From: Diphasiastrum complanatum
Taxonomy: Eukaryota; Streptophyta; Lycopodiopsida; Lycopodiales; Lycopodiaceae
Direction of reading: 5' to 3'
Length of the DNA: 64,000 nt
Assembly (NCBI GenBank): GCA_029204225.1
Contig: CM055101.1
Location: 43,688,327 to 43,752,326 of the forward strand
The notes beneath the pieces are model-generated. The model saw only the letters and a list, made by a program, of their open reading frames with translations, was not told the DNA's origin and searched no databases. The translations under genes were made by a program, and so were the position numbers. Within the stretch, counting starts at the first letter, position 1. Each line of letters begins with the position of its first letter. This document shows, one piece after another, positions 47,364-58,690 of this stretch.

Positions 47364-49559
47364 CAGCAAGCTGCAATATTCATGGCCTCTATTTCCCTAT
47401 GTGATCAAAGTGCATAGAATTATTTTAGGATACATCAAAGATTGGGTGCATGTTAGAATAGCATGTGATAGACAGCTTCAAAGTGTCTTATTCACAGGGT
47501 GACCTTGTGTGTTTCCCTGCACCTACTTTTGCAGCTAGTGCTCGGAGCTGATGATATTAGTGAGATGCTGTAATGGTGGGTCAATAGCATGCAACATGTT
47601 TCTATTAAAGGTCTCAGACCATGTGTGTGACCTAGGCTATTGTTCAAACCGACTCTTCTGTTTGCTTAGGGTTAGGTGCTCCTCTTTCCATGCTTGCTGA
47701 CTGGTTACTGTTATGTTTGTCCCATCTGAAATTTCTATGAACCTTGTGATCATGACCATGTCATCCAGGTTGACTAATTGGTGAGGGGCAGATTCTTGTA
47801 CCTATGCAGGAGATAGAAATTTTACTTTTCTCTTAGCTTTCTAGCTAATTGTTTTTGGAAGTATTAGAGTGATAAAATGCCCCCTTCAGAAATTTCATAA
47901 TTTCAGGTGAAAGGTGTTGACCTTGTAAACCTTGGCTCTATTTCTGTTTGACCTAGTGGAAAAACATCCTACAAAAGTTTGGGTTCAAACGGTTGAAATT
48001 TGGGCTTTATTCCATGAAGGAAGAAAAATTTGGTGCCCAAAAGTTTAAGTCAAATTTTTATTTTTGACAGTTCCTTAAGGTTGAACCTTGAAAAAATATT
48101 TTTAAAGTATTTAATTTTGGGTGATGACCTTAATTTTTAAAAGTCATCACCAAAATGAATTTCAAGGTTTTTACTTCTTGGACCCTCGAGTTACTAGTCC
48201 TTGACTCGATGGGGCAATTTGAAAAGAATATCACCAAGTTGGTCAACGATGGTCAAAGGGTCCAACAAAGTCAACGATTCATTTGGGTGATTGTCTCTCT
48301 CACCTCCAATCGTTGGAAATCAGGGGAGAAAGAAAGATAAAAAGCTTGAGAAATCTAGCCAATGCAAAGGGCTAATATTTTTAGCTATGGTGGGTCTCAT
48401 GGGAGGCCCTAGACCCCATGCCTTGAGCATGGTATAGAAAGCAAAAAAGCAAAAGTAGATTAGATCGTTGGTTTTTCATATAGCTAAAGATATGCTTTAT
48501 CTTTTTGTTTTCAAAAGCAATAAAAAAAGTATAGAAAGGGATCAAATCACCACCCCCCCACGAGGCCATTCCAAGTTGGGTATTCCATTTTCACTTAGTG
48601 TCTTGTGAATTGAGCAATTTTCTTTATCTTTAATTTTGTGCTCCTTCACACGTGTGAAATTTGATCCCACACGAGTGAAACCCACCCATCTAACTTTTGA
48701 TCATATCTCTTTTGTTACTAGTCCGATTTGAGTGTTCTTTGGTGCATCGGGATCCTTGTGAAATTTCCTACTATTCGATCCATACTAAATTCATAGCTTA
48801 TTTTATGGTTTTATCAAAACTTGTACTTTGCTGGAATTTATAAGCTTGTACACATAATTTTTCAGATTTGGATCTAGAGGTTGATCTTAAGTTATTCATT
48901 TATCTTTTGACATCTATCTTTGTTCAAAAGTAGATATTGAAAGTAGAATCTGCAATAATTTGATATTGTTTGCTTGTCCTTGAAATGTTCCAACACTTTA
49001 GCCATATCCTTGCTTCAAATTTAGTCCCTAGTCCAATAGCTTTGTGACATACCCTGAGATCGGTCCTCAACCTGTGGCTATTCTCATACATCATAATTTG
49101 CATCAGTGGCATCAGAGCCTAAGGTTCTATACTAGTCAAGATCCATTGTTTCGCATCAAAAGGTTCCAATCCCACATTAAGGCAATACCAAGAAAAAAGC
49201 CCCCTTTGAGAAATTTCATTTTTTGATGGTCTTGTGGAATTATATATATCATGGTAGCAATCTCCTGACACTTAAAGCTTCATGGCCAAGAGTGAAATGC
49301 TTCCAAGACAAGAGCTTTTCCATTCTTTTTTGGGGCCTTATTAGGCATTAGTGAAAGCTTCTCTAATCTTTTCTCTACATTAGAATATGGCAACTGATTC
49401 AGATTCTTTGAACTTAACAATGCGAAACTAGGAAATGACATATAGACGTGCTATTTGGTGCTATTTGGTTTGAGACAGTTCCTTGGCTATGTTGTAACTA
49501 ATTTCTTGTAATTCAGTGTTGTATATAAGGTGCGCCAATTTTAAGCTTATTCTCACAGG
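47364..49559. other. No gene; possible LTR end with PBS-like site
   Basis: No convincing coding sequence. At 49107 TGGCATCAGAGCC resembles the plant primer-binding site TGGTATCAGAGCC, so 5' LTR sequence of a Ty3- or copia-type element may end just before it. No second copy is visible to confirm this. Confidence 0.35.
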
Positions 49560-49885
49560 CTTGTTGCAGCTTGAATGATGACATTATTGACTCTTTTGTT
49601 TTTAGGTGTCTGTGGAGTGCTAGTGAACATCATGGCTCAGTTTCTGGTGGAATTTAGAAAGTCAGGCTTCGTGCTGCTTTGAAAATCATGTAGAGTAGAA
49701 GACTGTTATTTACTTATCTCCACACACTCAAGAGCTGATGAATGTGATGGTCTGACAGTTTATGAGCAATTGTCATATGGTTGGACTGCTCTCACTATCC
49801 TGCGTTCATCCAATTGTGGTTATGGAGACTATGCGGGCATTAAAGTCCCCAACAAGCAGAATATCACCTTGAAGAGAGTGTATGG
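49560..49885 (-). pseudogene. LINE endonuclease fragment
   Basis: Minus-strand reading at about 49880-49825 gives LQGDILLVGDFNARI, the GDFNAR block of plant L1-like endonucleases. The flanking sequence carries stops in all frames. It shares GCGGGCATTAAAGTCCC with the LINE fragment at 23.2 kb. Confidence 0.5.
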
Positions 49886-50568
49886 ATGTGTCATTTGAAA
49901 GGTACTAGAAAGCATCACCACCAAAGTCCACAAATGCTTAAGTCTGAGGAGCAAAAATGTCATTGCGGAACCAAGCTCGGAAGTGAGAATCCTGAGCCAA
50001 AGGAATTTTCCATAACTATCTCACTTCACATCTTGAGTAAGGGATGTATGTATTTCTTTAAGAAAACATGCAACGCCCCCTGAACCTTTGGGGGTCTCAC
50101 GTCTAAGCATAGGTCTCGGAGCCGAAAGCCAATGAAAACCCTGCATGTCATAAATTTAAGTTGCATAAATTTCTCCCATAGTTTTATTTTGGGACAACGT
50201 TTATGTGCCACAAAAGTTCATGGTTAATTTTCAAAGCTTGGTTTGGGCCCTTGGACATATTTTTAATGGGACCAAATTTTTTAAACTTGAGAGTAAGTTA
50301 TCTAATGCATTTCATTGCTTTTTGGACCCAAAGTGGGGCACACCAATTCTAGGTAGTTATTTTATGTCCAAGACTCATGCAAATTATTTTAAATTATATT
50401 TAGGGGCCAATAAAACATGTACCCATGCTAATGTACATCCTCAACCCCACGAATCTCATGAGATGTCACTTGTTTTACGTGAAAATTCATCATTATTTGT
50501 CTTGCATGTGATGCACCCAACATTGATTGACTATGTGTGAGTCCTCTCTCCCAAGGAGTGCACAAATG
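49886..50568. other. Intergenic, nothing recognised
   Basis: A phrase ACATGCAACGCCCCCTGAAC (about 50065-50084) could be an LTR start (TGCAACG...), but there is no partner copy. No gene was found. Confidence 0.35.
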
Positions 50569-52245
50569 TCAGAGAGACAATTTGCTTCTCTTTTGGTCTC
50601 CTTCTCCTTCGTCTTTTAAGGAACCTATAAGTTGCCTAAACAAAGTGATGTCCATAAAGGATCTTTCATCATCTTCATTTGGCACTTTTACATCTTGCTC
50701 CATTGGTGTGTCAACACTTTTGCATACTTCCATCTTAAACTTCTTCAAAAGACTTTGAGCATAGTTTACTTGACTTATAAAGATAAAATCAGACCCTCTA
50801 AGTACTTCTATGCCTAAGATGAAGTGAAGACACCCTAGATCTACCATCTTGAACTCTAAGGATAGATCTATCTTGATTTTTTCAATACCATCAACACTAT
50901 TTCCACTAATGATGATGTCATCTACATAAATGAGTAAAAGTACAATACTAACATCATCAAACTTAATGTAAAGAGTGGGATCATATTCACTTTGAACAAA
51001 AGAAAGTGAAATAAGATAGCAATATAGTCAAATTCCAAGATCTCGAGGCTTGCTTCAAGCCATAGATGCTTCTTTGGAGATGGCATACTTTGTTCTCCAT
51101 TCCATGCTTGATGAACCCTTGTGGCTGCTCCATATAGATATCCTCTTCCAAAAAACCATTCAAGAAAGCATTAGAGACATCCATTTGACATAGAATCCAT
51201 CCAAAATGTGATGCAAGTGCAATGATTAGCCTTATTGTGACCATCTTGGCCACGGGTGCAAAAGTTTCCTCATAGTCTATCCCTCTCTCTTGAGCATAAC
51301 CTTTTGCAACTAATCTTGCTTTATGTTTGTTAACACTCCCATTTGCATTCAACTTAAGCTTGAAGACCCACTTGCATCCTATTACATTCCTTTGAGGTCT
51401 CTCAACAAGCAACCAAGTTTCATTCTCAATCAAGGCATCATACTCATCCAACATAGCTTTATACCATTCTTTGGAGTTCAATGCATCTTCAACATTAAAT
51501 GGTTCTTCAAAACTAGATAAAGCATAAGAATGCTCATGATTTTTGAAAGTGATTTCTCCGGTACCATAGTTATGAATTACTTGCGCAACTCGTAACCATG
51601 GATGTCCCAATAGAACTCGGTAGACATTTGGCACTTCTCGTAAGAGAATAGTCGACTGAGGAATCTCAAAGTTCAATATGTCGGATGAAATCGAAGAGTC
51701 GTCGGCTATATGGGCTTTGCCTTTTCCCTTGAGGTTGATGAACTGATCTTCAATGAAGATGACATCCCGGCTAGTGAATATCTTCGACTCTACGGGATCG
51801 AAGAATTTGTAGGCTTGATCTGAAGTAGTGTAGCTGGTAAAATACATTTGATACTCTGGAAGTCCAGCTTCTTTCTGAGATCATGAGGAATCTACGCATA
51901 AGCAGTACATCCAAAAACTCATAAGTTTGATTAAGAAGATTTGGTACCTATCCAAACTTCAAATGGTGTTTTGTCTGAGAGACCTTTCAATAGAACATCT
52001 GTTCTTAATATAGGTTGTTGTTGAAATAGCTTCAACCCAGAAGGACTTTGGGAATGTCGCATGTGATAACATGCACTTTGCCAATTCGACTAAGGTTTTG
52101 TTCTTTCTCTCAACAAGACTATTTGATTGAGGTGAATAGGAGGTAATGTATTGTTGCTCAATGCCATTGTTAAGGCAGTACTCCTTGAATTCGGTGGAGA
52201 TGTATTCTCCACCGTTGTCGGACCTCAGTGCTTTGATTCGTTTAC
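50569..52245 (-). pseudogene. Copia integrase-RT remnant containing a Ty3-type protease-like insert
   Basis: Minus strand from 52245: integrase end IKALRSDNGGEYISTEFKEY and SLVERKNKTLVELAK, a broken stretch, then the frame 51847-50987 with FFDPVESKIFTSRDVIF, the reverse transcriptase start NVIGCKWVFKLKL, RLVAKGYAQERGIDYEETFA and DVSNAFLNGFLEEDIYM. The catalytic YVDDIIISGN follows at about 50910. The frame 50847-50569 carries LHFILGIEV and KSVDTPMEQDVKVPNEDD, ending before RNase H. Residues 64-101 of the 51847 frame do not fit copia (next entry). No LTRs were found. Stops and deletions show that it is dead. Confidence 0.85.
51545..51658 (-). other. Ty3-type protease-like segment inside the copia frame
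   Basis: The reading VYRVLLGHPWLRVAQVIHNY and then GTGEITF resembles the C-terminal part of Ty3-type retropepsins (LLGRPWL...A.V..DWG...I.I). In copia polyproteins the region between integrase and reverse transcriptase has no such block. The frame is kept on both sides. Confidence 0.45.
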
Positions 52246-52830
52246 TAGTTGGATGCCTTGGATCTTCCCAAGAACCAATCGTCCATTGCCCTTTTCTTCA
52301 TAAGACTCCCTCTTAATCATTACATCATAAGAAGTAGAAACCTCAAAAACATTAGAAGACATGAAAAAATCATTAGCACCTTCAACATAAGGATGATTGA
52401 AGTACGACTCTAAAAGTGATTTTGGAGAACGACCTTTATATTGTAAAATATCGATATCCAAATGTATGACATCGATTATTCCTGCAATCGATTGAACTGT
52501 TTGCCATTCAATGAAATTTGATGGATACAAATATGCAAAACCAACAAAAACATCACAAGAAAAATATAATTTAAAGAAAATGCTAACTCTAAAGAAATTA
52601 AATCTGAAAATTTACAATTGCATTTTCTTCTATCATTTGGATTCAAATCATGAATGTTGAGCTCATTGTGAAGATAAGCATGTTGAACTAAAACTTCCGT
52701 GATAGATTGACTGGCAGGTGATACTTTGAAATCCATTATTCTGCCTTTCCAAGAGCTTCTATATATGTTATCTGATCTTTTTCTTTTTCGGAATGAGCCT
52801 TTTGCAGAGGAATGCATCAAGATCAATTGA
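52246..52830 (-). pseudogene. Unidentified coding remnant
   Basis: Two overlapping minus-strand frames (52826-52476 and 52530-52225) have coding-like composition (ASQSITEVLVQHAYLHNELN; FIEWQTVQSIAGIIDVIHLD) but no recognisable domain. A GT...AG intron may join them. They abut the copia remnant, which probably inserted here. Confidence 0.25.
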
Positions 52831-55149
52831 TATATTCGATATATTCTTGGTCTCCATTGATCGTCTACGTTTTTTTAATTGCAAATATTGATTGCATCAA
52901 TGGTTCCTCTTGCACTCCGATTATGTGTAGCCATTAGTCAAAAACACGTGTATGCAAGTTGAGAACGGAGAGAATGTAGAGATTGAGAGGTAAACCTAAG
53001 AATGACAATCCAAAATAAGAGATAGAATGAAAAAAATGAGAGGTATACCTATGAATGACAAGAAGTTCCTAAACTACAAGGATTAGTTAACTACAATTTA
53101 TGACTATTGACGTCAAATCAACCTCGACAATGACGGACAACATAAGAGTATTCGGGCAGTAACTGTGGTCCAATCACAATTGTTTGTTCTGCTCGGTGGG
53201 ATATTTGATAATCGCAAAAATTTGGCCTAGAAAGCTAAATACAATTCTTGTCCATCAACCATTGTTAAAGTTTGTCACACATTAGCGGAGTTTTGAGTTC
53301 CAAAAAGACCCTTTAAGAATTCGTGCAAGATGCCTTTTTTATTATTAAAATATTATAACACTAATACTTTTGACTTGCCATAACTTTTTAATCATAGCTC
53401 AAAAGTATGCCATGTAACATATCATTGGAAAGCTCTTGTTGAGCGCTTTCTAATGCACCAAACTCCGTTAAATTTGAACTTACCACTAAGAAGTTATGCC
53501 ATGTTTAGTATGGAATCAAAATGTGGACTCAAAAAGTTACGTTACGTAGATTTCAAATTTGAGTGTTTTGATTGGTCCATGTTTAAGAAAAATTTGAGAA
53601 AAAATATAAAAGGAATCTTTACAAAGGGTCTTTTTGGGATTTAGAACTCCTCTAATGGATGGACACCATTCATTGGGACACATAAGCGTTGAAAGTCAAA
53701 GACAACATCTTGACAAAGGGCCCATGTTGTGTTCCAGTATCCCCTAATGAGTTCCTCAAGGTAATGTTTGCCATGAGGGTCCAAAGGTCGATAGAGATAG
53801 GTGCTAGGATATTGACTGTCGTCAAGGTCCACAACTTATTAGTTTTCATGGACTTAGTTTCCACTACTCTAGAGGGAATAAAGGGTACTTGGCAATGTTT
53901 ATTTCTAAAGAAATCGAATGCAGAGAAGTAATTGTCTATTTTTGTAATTTCTTTTGAAAACAAGGTGAATTGAGACATGTTTTCTTTATCTAGATCTTCT
54001 GTAAGTACTACAAGGTGAAACTTGAGAATGTTTGTATTTTCAAAGGTGTACTCTGGGGCATTAGAGCTAGAATGATTGTTACTTTTCTTTTCTAAAGCAT
54101 AGAAGATTTTCGGGAAATAATAACATATGTATGTGTGCTAAAATTAGATAGTTAAAAAAGACAAATATGCAAAAAAGAAATCAAAATTTGCCACCTTCCA
54201 AGCAGCTCTGCTAGTTGGAGAATATTTTGGAAGACGACTTGGTCTTTCTATAAGATTAATAAAATCGAGTAAATGGACAATTGAAACACCATGCAACCTT
54301 TGAGAAGTCACAAAAGTCTAAATGATGTGATAGATCTGGATCAAATGAAAGATTAGAGTTTTGGGAGATGATTCTCTACACAGCTCATTCCTGAATGGAT
54401 TGTTTGCATGGTCAAAGATAGAACCCTCCTCATTTTCGATTCAATAGAAATTATATGTGGAATAGGATGAATTTGGTACTCACCCATGGAAGATTGGCAG
54501 ACATTAGGAGAGCAGTTCATGGGTCGAGGCCTAAGCTCACAAGTGTGGATGAGGCTCATGACCCAGAAAGATTTTGCTAGCAGCGAGAGGCTGCACATGC
54601 ACAATTACAATGCGGCATCGCTTCTCACCTTGGTAGTGGAGGACAACATCGTTCTCAAACATCATTTGTGAGTATTGTTTTATTGTACCATCTTCGTTAA
54701 TGAAAATTTAAATTGGCATATTTTATGTTTGATACTAAATTTAGTATTGAATATAAACATGGTGACCAAAAAAAGAGAAATGACATAAAGACTCATTTTT
54801 TTTAATATTTTAATTTTGTTTTTAAAAATGCCTATATTTAAAATGCTTTGGAAATTTTATATTATCATGCAAAATATATATCATCTTTTGTTAAAAATCA
54901 AATCATTCTAAAAAAGTAACTTAGATATAGAATTTTGATAACATATCCAATTTTGCACATATTTTAAATTTATTTATAAAAAACAAAATCATTAAATATA
55001 AAAATACTAAGATAAAAAAAAATTATTTCAATTATTTGAAAAATTATCTATTAGCAAATATTTTAAAATATTTAAGTTTTGTTGTTTGAAATAATTTTTT
55101 TATGAATGCAATATAGATTCAAATTAATATTTTCTAAAAATTTCAATTT
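52831..55149. other. Intergenic, AT-rich, with a MITE-like repeat
   Basis: No gene recognised. 54309-54380 resembles 11079-11150. 54700-55150 is very AT-rich. Short open frames at 53641-53978 and 54353-54671 have no recognisable content. Confidence 0.45.
53278..53659. mobile_element. MITE-like element with about 40-bp terminal inverted repeats
   Basis: The left end CATTAGCGGAGTTTTGAG...CCAAAAAGACCCTTT (from 53279) is mirrored by the right end, whose reverse complement starts CATTAGAGGAGTTCTAAA and contains CCAAAAAGACCCTTT. The interior of about 300 bp is non-coding. No clear target duplication was seen, so the superfamily is unknown. Confidence 0.55.
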
Positions 55150-55776
55150 TTTACAATAATAATTTGTACAGATTCAAAAAAAATTATGTAATTTAGGTCC
55201 ATAACACACAACAATGACAACATTATAATTCTGAACTAGGACATCTACAAAGTTCTCTGTGTCACCCACTTTCTCACTAGTGAGAGGTTGTGGTTCTTTC
55301 GATAGAAAAATTATAGAGTCTTCGTCATTTGTAGACTTTCCTACTTTCGTTAATTCATCTAGCAAAACTGAGATGGATGGTATTTTTACAGATTTTACTA
55401 AATTAGAATCTAATTCTACAACAATAATATGCCTATCTTTTTGCACAACAACATGCGCTTGTAGTGCCGCTTCCGCTAAACAAATCTAAAATCCAATCCG
55501 TTGGGTGTGAAAAAATTTAAATAAATTGATTAATTGATTGTTGTGGCTTTTGATAAGGACAAGCCACGAAATTTGTCATCGGATTTTTCAATTTTTTTTG
55601 TGACTGTTGAAAATTGAAAAATCAATTTCAAGTTTTTAAAGTTAGTCAGGCCGGTGGTGTTATAATGCAGCATATAGCATTAAACTTTGCCATCCAATGA
55701 ATAATAACCAATGGTTATGTATTGAATCTCGTTGCACAGTTGTGCACCACCAGCATTACAAAAATTGGACTTGTAC

Positions 55777-55884
55777 CTACAAAAAAGAACTAAATTATTA
55801 TTTTAAACAATAATCTATGCTCAGCATAGAATATATAAAAAATAAAACAAATAAAGATAAGTTTTAAAAAAGTTAAAAACGTAC
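55777..55884 (-). other. Probable intron, one palindrome inside
   Basis: GTACGT donor after EIVIW codons and TTTTTTGTAG acceptor before GTACAAGTCC; 108 nt. The palindrome lies at 55815-55829. Splicing joins EIVIW to YKSNF. Confidence 0.5.
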
Positions 55885-56316
55885 CAAATAACAATTTCAA
55901 TCCCAACATTGCAAAAAGTTATAAGAGCTTTTTGCACTGAAACTGACTGTTTTCAAATAGAAAAAAGTTGTGCTTTCAAGAATTCCTTGCATCACAGTAT
56001 AGATCTCAGTGAATTTAAATGGAGAATCATCATTTAGAGATTCTTTCATTTGAAATCCATAGGAGATGTCTGCAATAAAAAGAGTGTAGGGTCATTTCTG
56101 TAAAAAATTTAAAATCTTCCTACAATCTCCTTCTTCTACAGTGGAAAAACACGGTTGATAATCAATACATTTCGAGAGGCATGTCTCTATTGAATCCTCC
56201 TCGACAATAGTCTCACCTCGTTCCAATCTTTCTCTGTCTCTTTTCTCTGCCTTTGCTTTTTAAAAATGTCTTTTAATCTGTTCTGGAAGGACTTTATTTT
56301 TCTTGTCTTCAGTAGA

Positions 56317-56570
56317 CTGAAAGAAAAGAGAATATGACTATGTTTAGCATAGGATGTTAAACAAGGTAAAATGAAAAATGCAACTATGCTTAACATAATA
56401 AATAGTTTAAAATATGTTAAGCTTAAAACCTTAGCCTACAGAATACTATTCTATGCTTAGCATAAGATATGTGTTTGAGATAAAAAATTAATAAATTTTT
56501 ATGCTAAGCATGAGTAAAGTGAATACCATATCTCTAAATAGAATAAACAATGGAGTGAGGACTTAATTTT
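56317..56570 (-). other. Probable intron, four palindromes inside
   Basis: The acceptor TTTCTTTCAG before TCTACTGAAG is clear; the donor near 56570 is a guess. Palindromes lie at 56500, 56451, 56384 and 56338. Confidence 0.35.
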
Positions 56571-56989
56571 TACTACTCAGAGGTTAGAGGCTCTGGCACT
56601 CCTCAAAATCTTTACAATTCAAGCCTGTTACCATGGCCTCTCAAACTTTCATGAATAACTTATGCATGTATTAGAAAACAAATTAGTAATTAGTATCACA
56701 AAAACATAAAAAAAAATTGCAATTAGTTTTGAGACAAAAAAGAAATCTGACCTCTGAAATTTTTTTCCCATTTCAGCAAGGGAGAGCTGACCATCAGCGT
56801 CCCTCGAGAGGACACTGATTACTAACTCGGAGGAATTTATTCCCTGTATATTTTTTCACTCAGAATACTCATCTTTGTTGGTTTGGATTTTTAATGTGTG
56901 AGTGGTGCAACAATATTTTTTTTGGATTTTGAACCTCCTTGAGCTGGTTGGCCCTTGATTTCAAAATTTTCCCATTTGTTAACCCACAC

Positions 56990-57157
56990 CTGAAAAAATA
57001 ACGTTAAGAAGGCAAAATATTAAAAAATTTGAAAATTTTATTTATTAATCTTAAAAACTTTTGAACCGAACATTCTTTGCTAAGCATAGTAAAACAATTA
57101 CCTAAATTAAAAACTTTTGAACCAAATATTCTATGCTAAGCATAATAAAGTGATTAC
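56990..57157 (-). other. Probable intron, two palindromes inside
   Basis: GTAATC donor after RNGQ codons and TTTTTTCAG acceptor before GTGTGGGTTAAC; 168 nt. Palindromes lie at 57131-57145 and 57075-57089. Confidence 0.45.
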
Positions 57158-57396
57158 TTGGCCATTGCGAAATGCAAGCTGATAAAAATTATGAAATTTT
57201 AACAAGGCTCTGCGTCGAATTCTTAGAATCAAATGGCAGGCCTGTTTCTTGAGCACAAAGTGCTTTCAGCTCCAACTAGTTAAAATCTCTAGCTCTGAAA
57301 ACTCTGATAGATTCTTTGTGAAAAGATCTTATCCTATGGATGATCGTCATTCTCAACAGATTAGAAAGAGGCTACATGCGGGTACTCTTGAGACAA

Positions 57397-57527
57397 TCTA
57401 ATTTTTGTGAGGTACCGCTACATGACAATTCGGTCCCCATTAGATAGAAGCAGTTTAAGGAGGGAAGAATGTTATGGCCATATTCGGATAAGGACCTGGA
57501 ATAGTCCTAATATGGTAGACCGGGCAC
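57397..57527 (+). other. Insert with LTR-retrotransposon 3' end signature inside the ParB-methyltransferase gene
   Basis: Between two copies of a ParB-gene segment (57528-57757 and about 57258-57396) lies about 130 bp of unrelated DNA. It contains AAGGAGGGAAGAA followed by TGTTATGGCC, a polypurine tract plus LTR-start pattern on the plus strand. Its first 45 bp match 4396-4441 beside the LTR of the copia element at 4.25 kb. Confidence 0.45.
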
Positions 57528-58436
57528 AAAGTGCCTTCAACTCCAACTGGTTAAAATCTCCAGCTTTGGAAACTCTGACAAATTCTTGGTAAAATAATAA
57601 TATCCTTTATATGACCGTCATCTTCATCCTGTAGTCTTGGTCAATGTTATGAGACCAAGCAAGAAGTTTAGCTTCTTCCATTGTCAATCTAGCAAACACA
57701 ATGGCACTAATAGTTCGAAAAGAGGCAACATGGGGGTACTCCTAGGACAGTTTCGTTCTAGCTTGTAAATTATAAATGCCTCCCAAAACAAAATAAATGA
57801 TAATTATCTAAAGAAGAAAAATTAAAATCGGCAACAGATCTACACTCAGTAGGGTCTACCAAAACAACAAAAGGGATTACAATTGCTTGTGTATGATTTT
57901 TAAATTTAATTTTTAAATTATGTACATGTGTTTCATTTGGCTCACGAATCTCCATTGGTCGATCTCCAGTGGAGGGATCAATGAGAGGACGATCGCACTG
58001 GTCTATATCCAAAATCAAAGTAGTTTCTCTAAATTTTTTTGCTCTATGAATTTCATCTCTAAGTTTGGAAATCTCAAATGAATCTCTCAGAGGTTGGATG
58101 GAGGCTCGAAACAAATTAATGTGGACTTTTCGGTTTTTTTTTTCTACTTTCTTCAGAGGTAATTACTTTGGGTTTCTTGGCCATTGATTTGTTTCTAGAC
58201 CTCGGTTTCTCTACACCCTCTTCAGTATGTATAGGAGTCTCATATCTTTTCTTTTTCGGGAAAGGGGCTGATTCAGAGGGTGCAGACTTTTTGGTATCCT
58301 CAGTGTTGGAAGGGACAGTGGAGGAAGCTACTTTGCCACGTCCCAAAGACAATGAATTTGAACCATGTGAAGTAAAGATTAGATCCTTCCTCTCAACAAC
58401 AACATCCAGCACGTTCTGTAGACATTGTTTGAGGCT

Positions 58437-58606
58437 CTATATGACAAACAACAGAAAAACAATATTAAAGAACAATAATAATGTGATCTATGCTCAGCAT
58501 AGAATGCAATTGTTACAGTACTAAACAATCTAAAACCTGATTTATTCCAAATGAGACTGATGATCCGAGTAAAAAATTATAAATTCTTCTTTGAGTGTGT
58601 ACCTAC
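58437..58606 (-). other. Probable intron 1 of the ParB-methyltransferase gene
   Basis: GTAGGT donor and TATAG acceptor; 170 nt. The relative at 8206-8394 has an intron at the same codon. It contains the palindrome CTATGCTCAGCATAG at 58488-58502. Confidence 0.5.
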
Positions 58607-58690
58607 CAATGTCACAAGTGCTTTGTCAAAATATGTCTGAACAGCTTCATCTCGACAAAGTCGAATTATAAAGAAAAACTTTGAAAAAGA

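Larger units (their letters stand above)
55150..58690 (-). pseudogene. ParB/Srx-like domain fused to beta-class DNA methyltransferase, intron-containing, decayed
   Basis: Minus strand. A first piece (about 58680-58607) reads FFIIRLCRDEAVQTYFDKAL. After an intron (58606-58437) comes SLKQCLQNVLDVVVERK, an S/K-rich linker, a frameshift near 58115, then the ParB-like part: ETTLILDIDQCDRPLIDP, HVHNLKIKFKNHTQAIVIPF, YHLFCFGRH (57770) and, in a new frame (57735-57620), EYPHVASFRTISAIVFARLT and EEAKLLAWSHNIDQDYRMKM. An insert and partial duplication follow. Later exons give VNKWENFEIKGQPA (about 56985) and, from 56316, a K/E-rich start leading to EGDCRKILNFLQK. Then methyltransferase motif IV ADISYGF (56053-56073), EIVIW spliced over 55884-55777 to YKSNFCNAGGAQLCNEIQYI, and motif I FSGSGTTSAC (55480-55455). 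After a shift, RHIIVVELDSNLVKSV follows. Motif IV before motif I is the beta-class (N6A/N4C) order. Stops and frameshifts mean the copy is dead. Confidence 0.62.

Noticed and set aside
49104-49120. Full LTR element around the PBS-like site at 49107
   Set aside because: No second LTR copy or downstream gag could be found; kept only as a possible LTR end.
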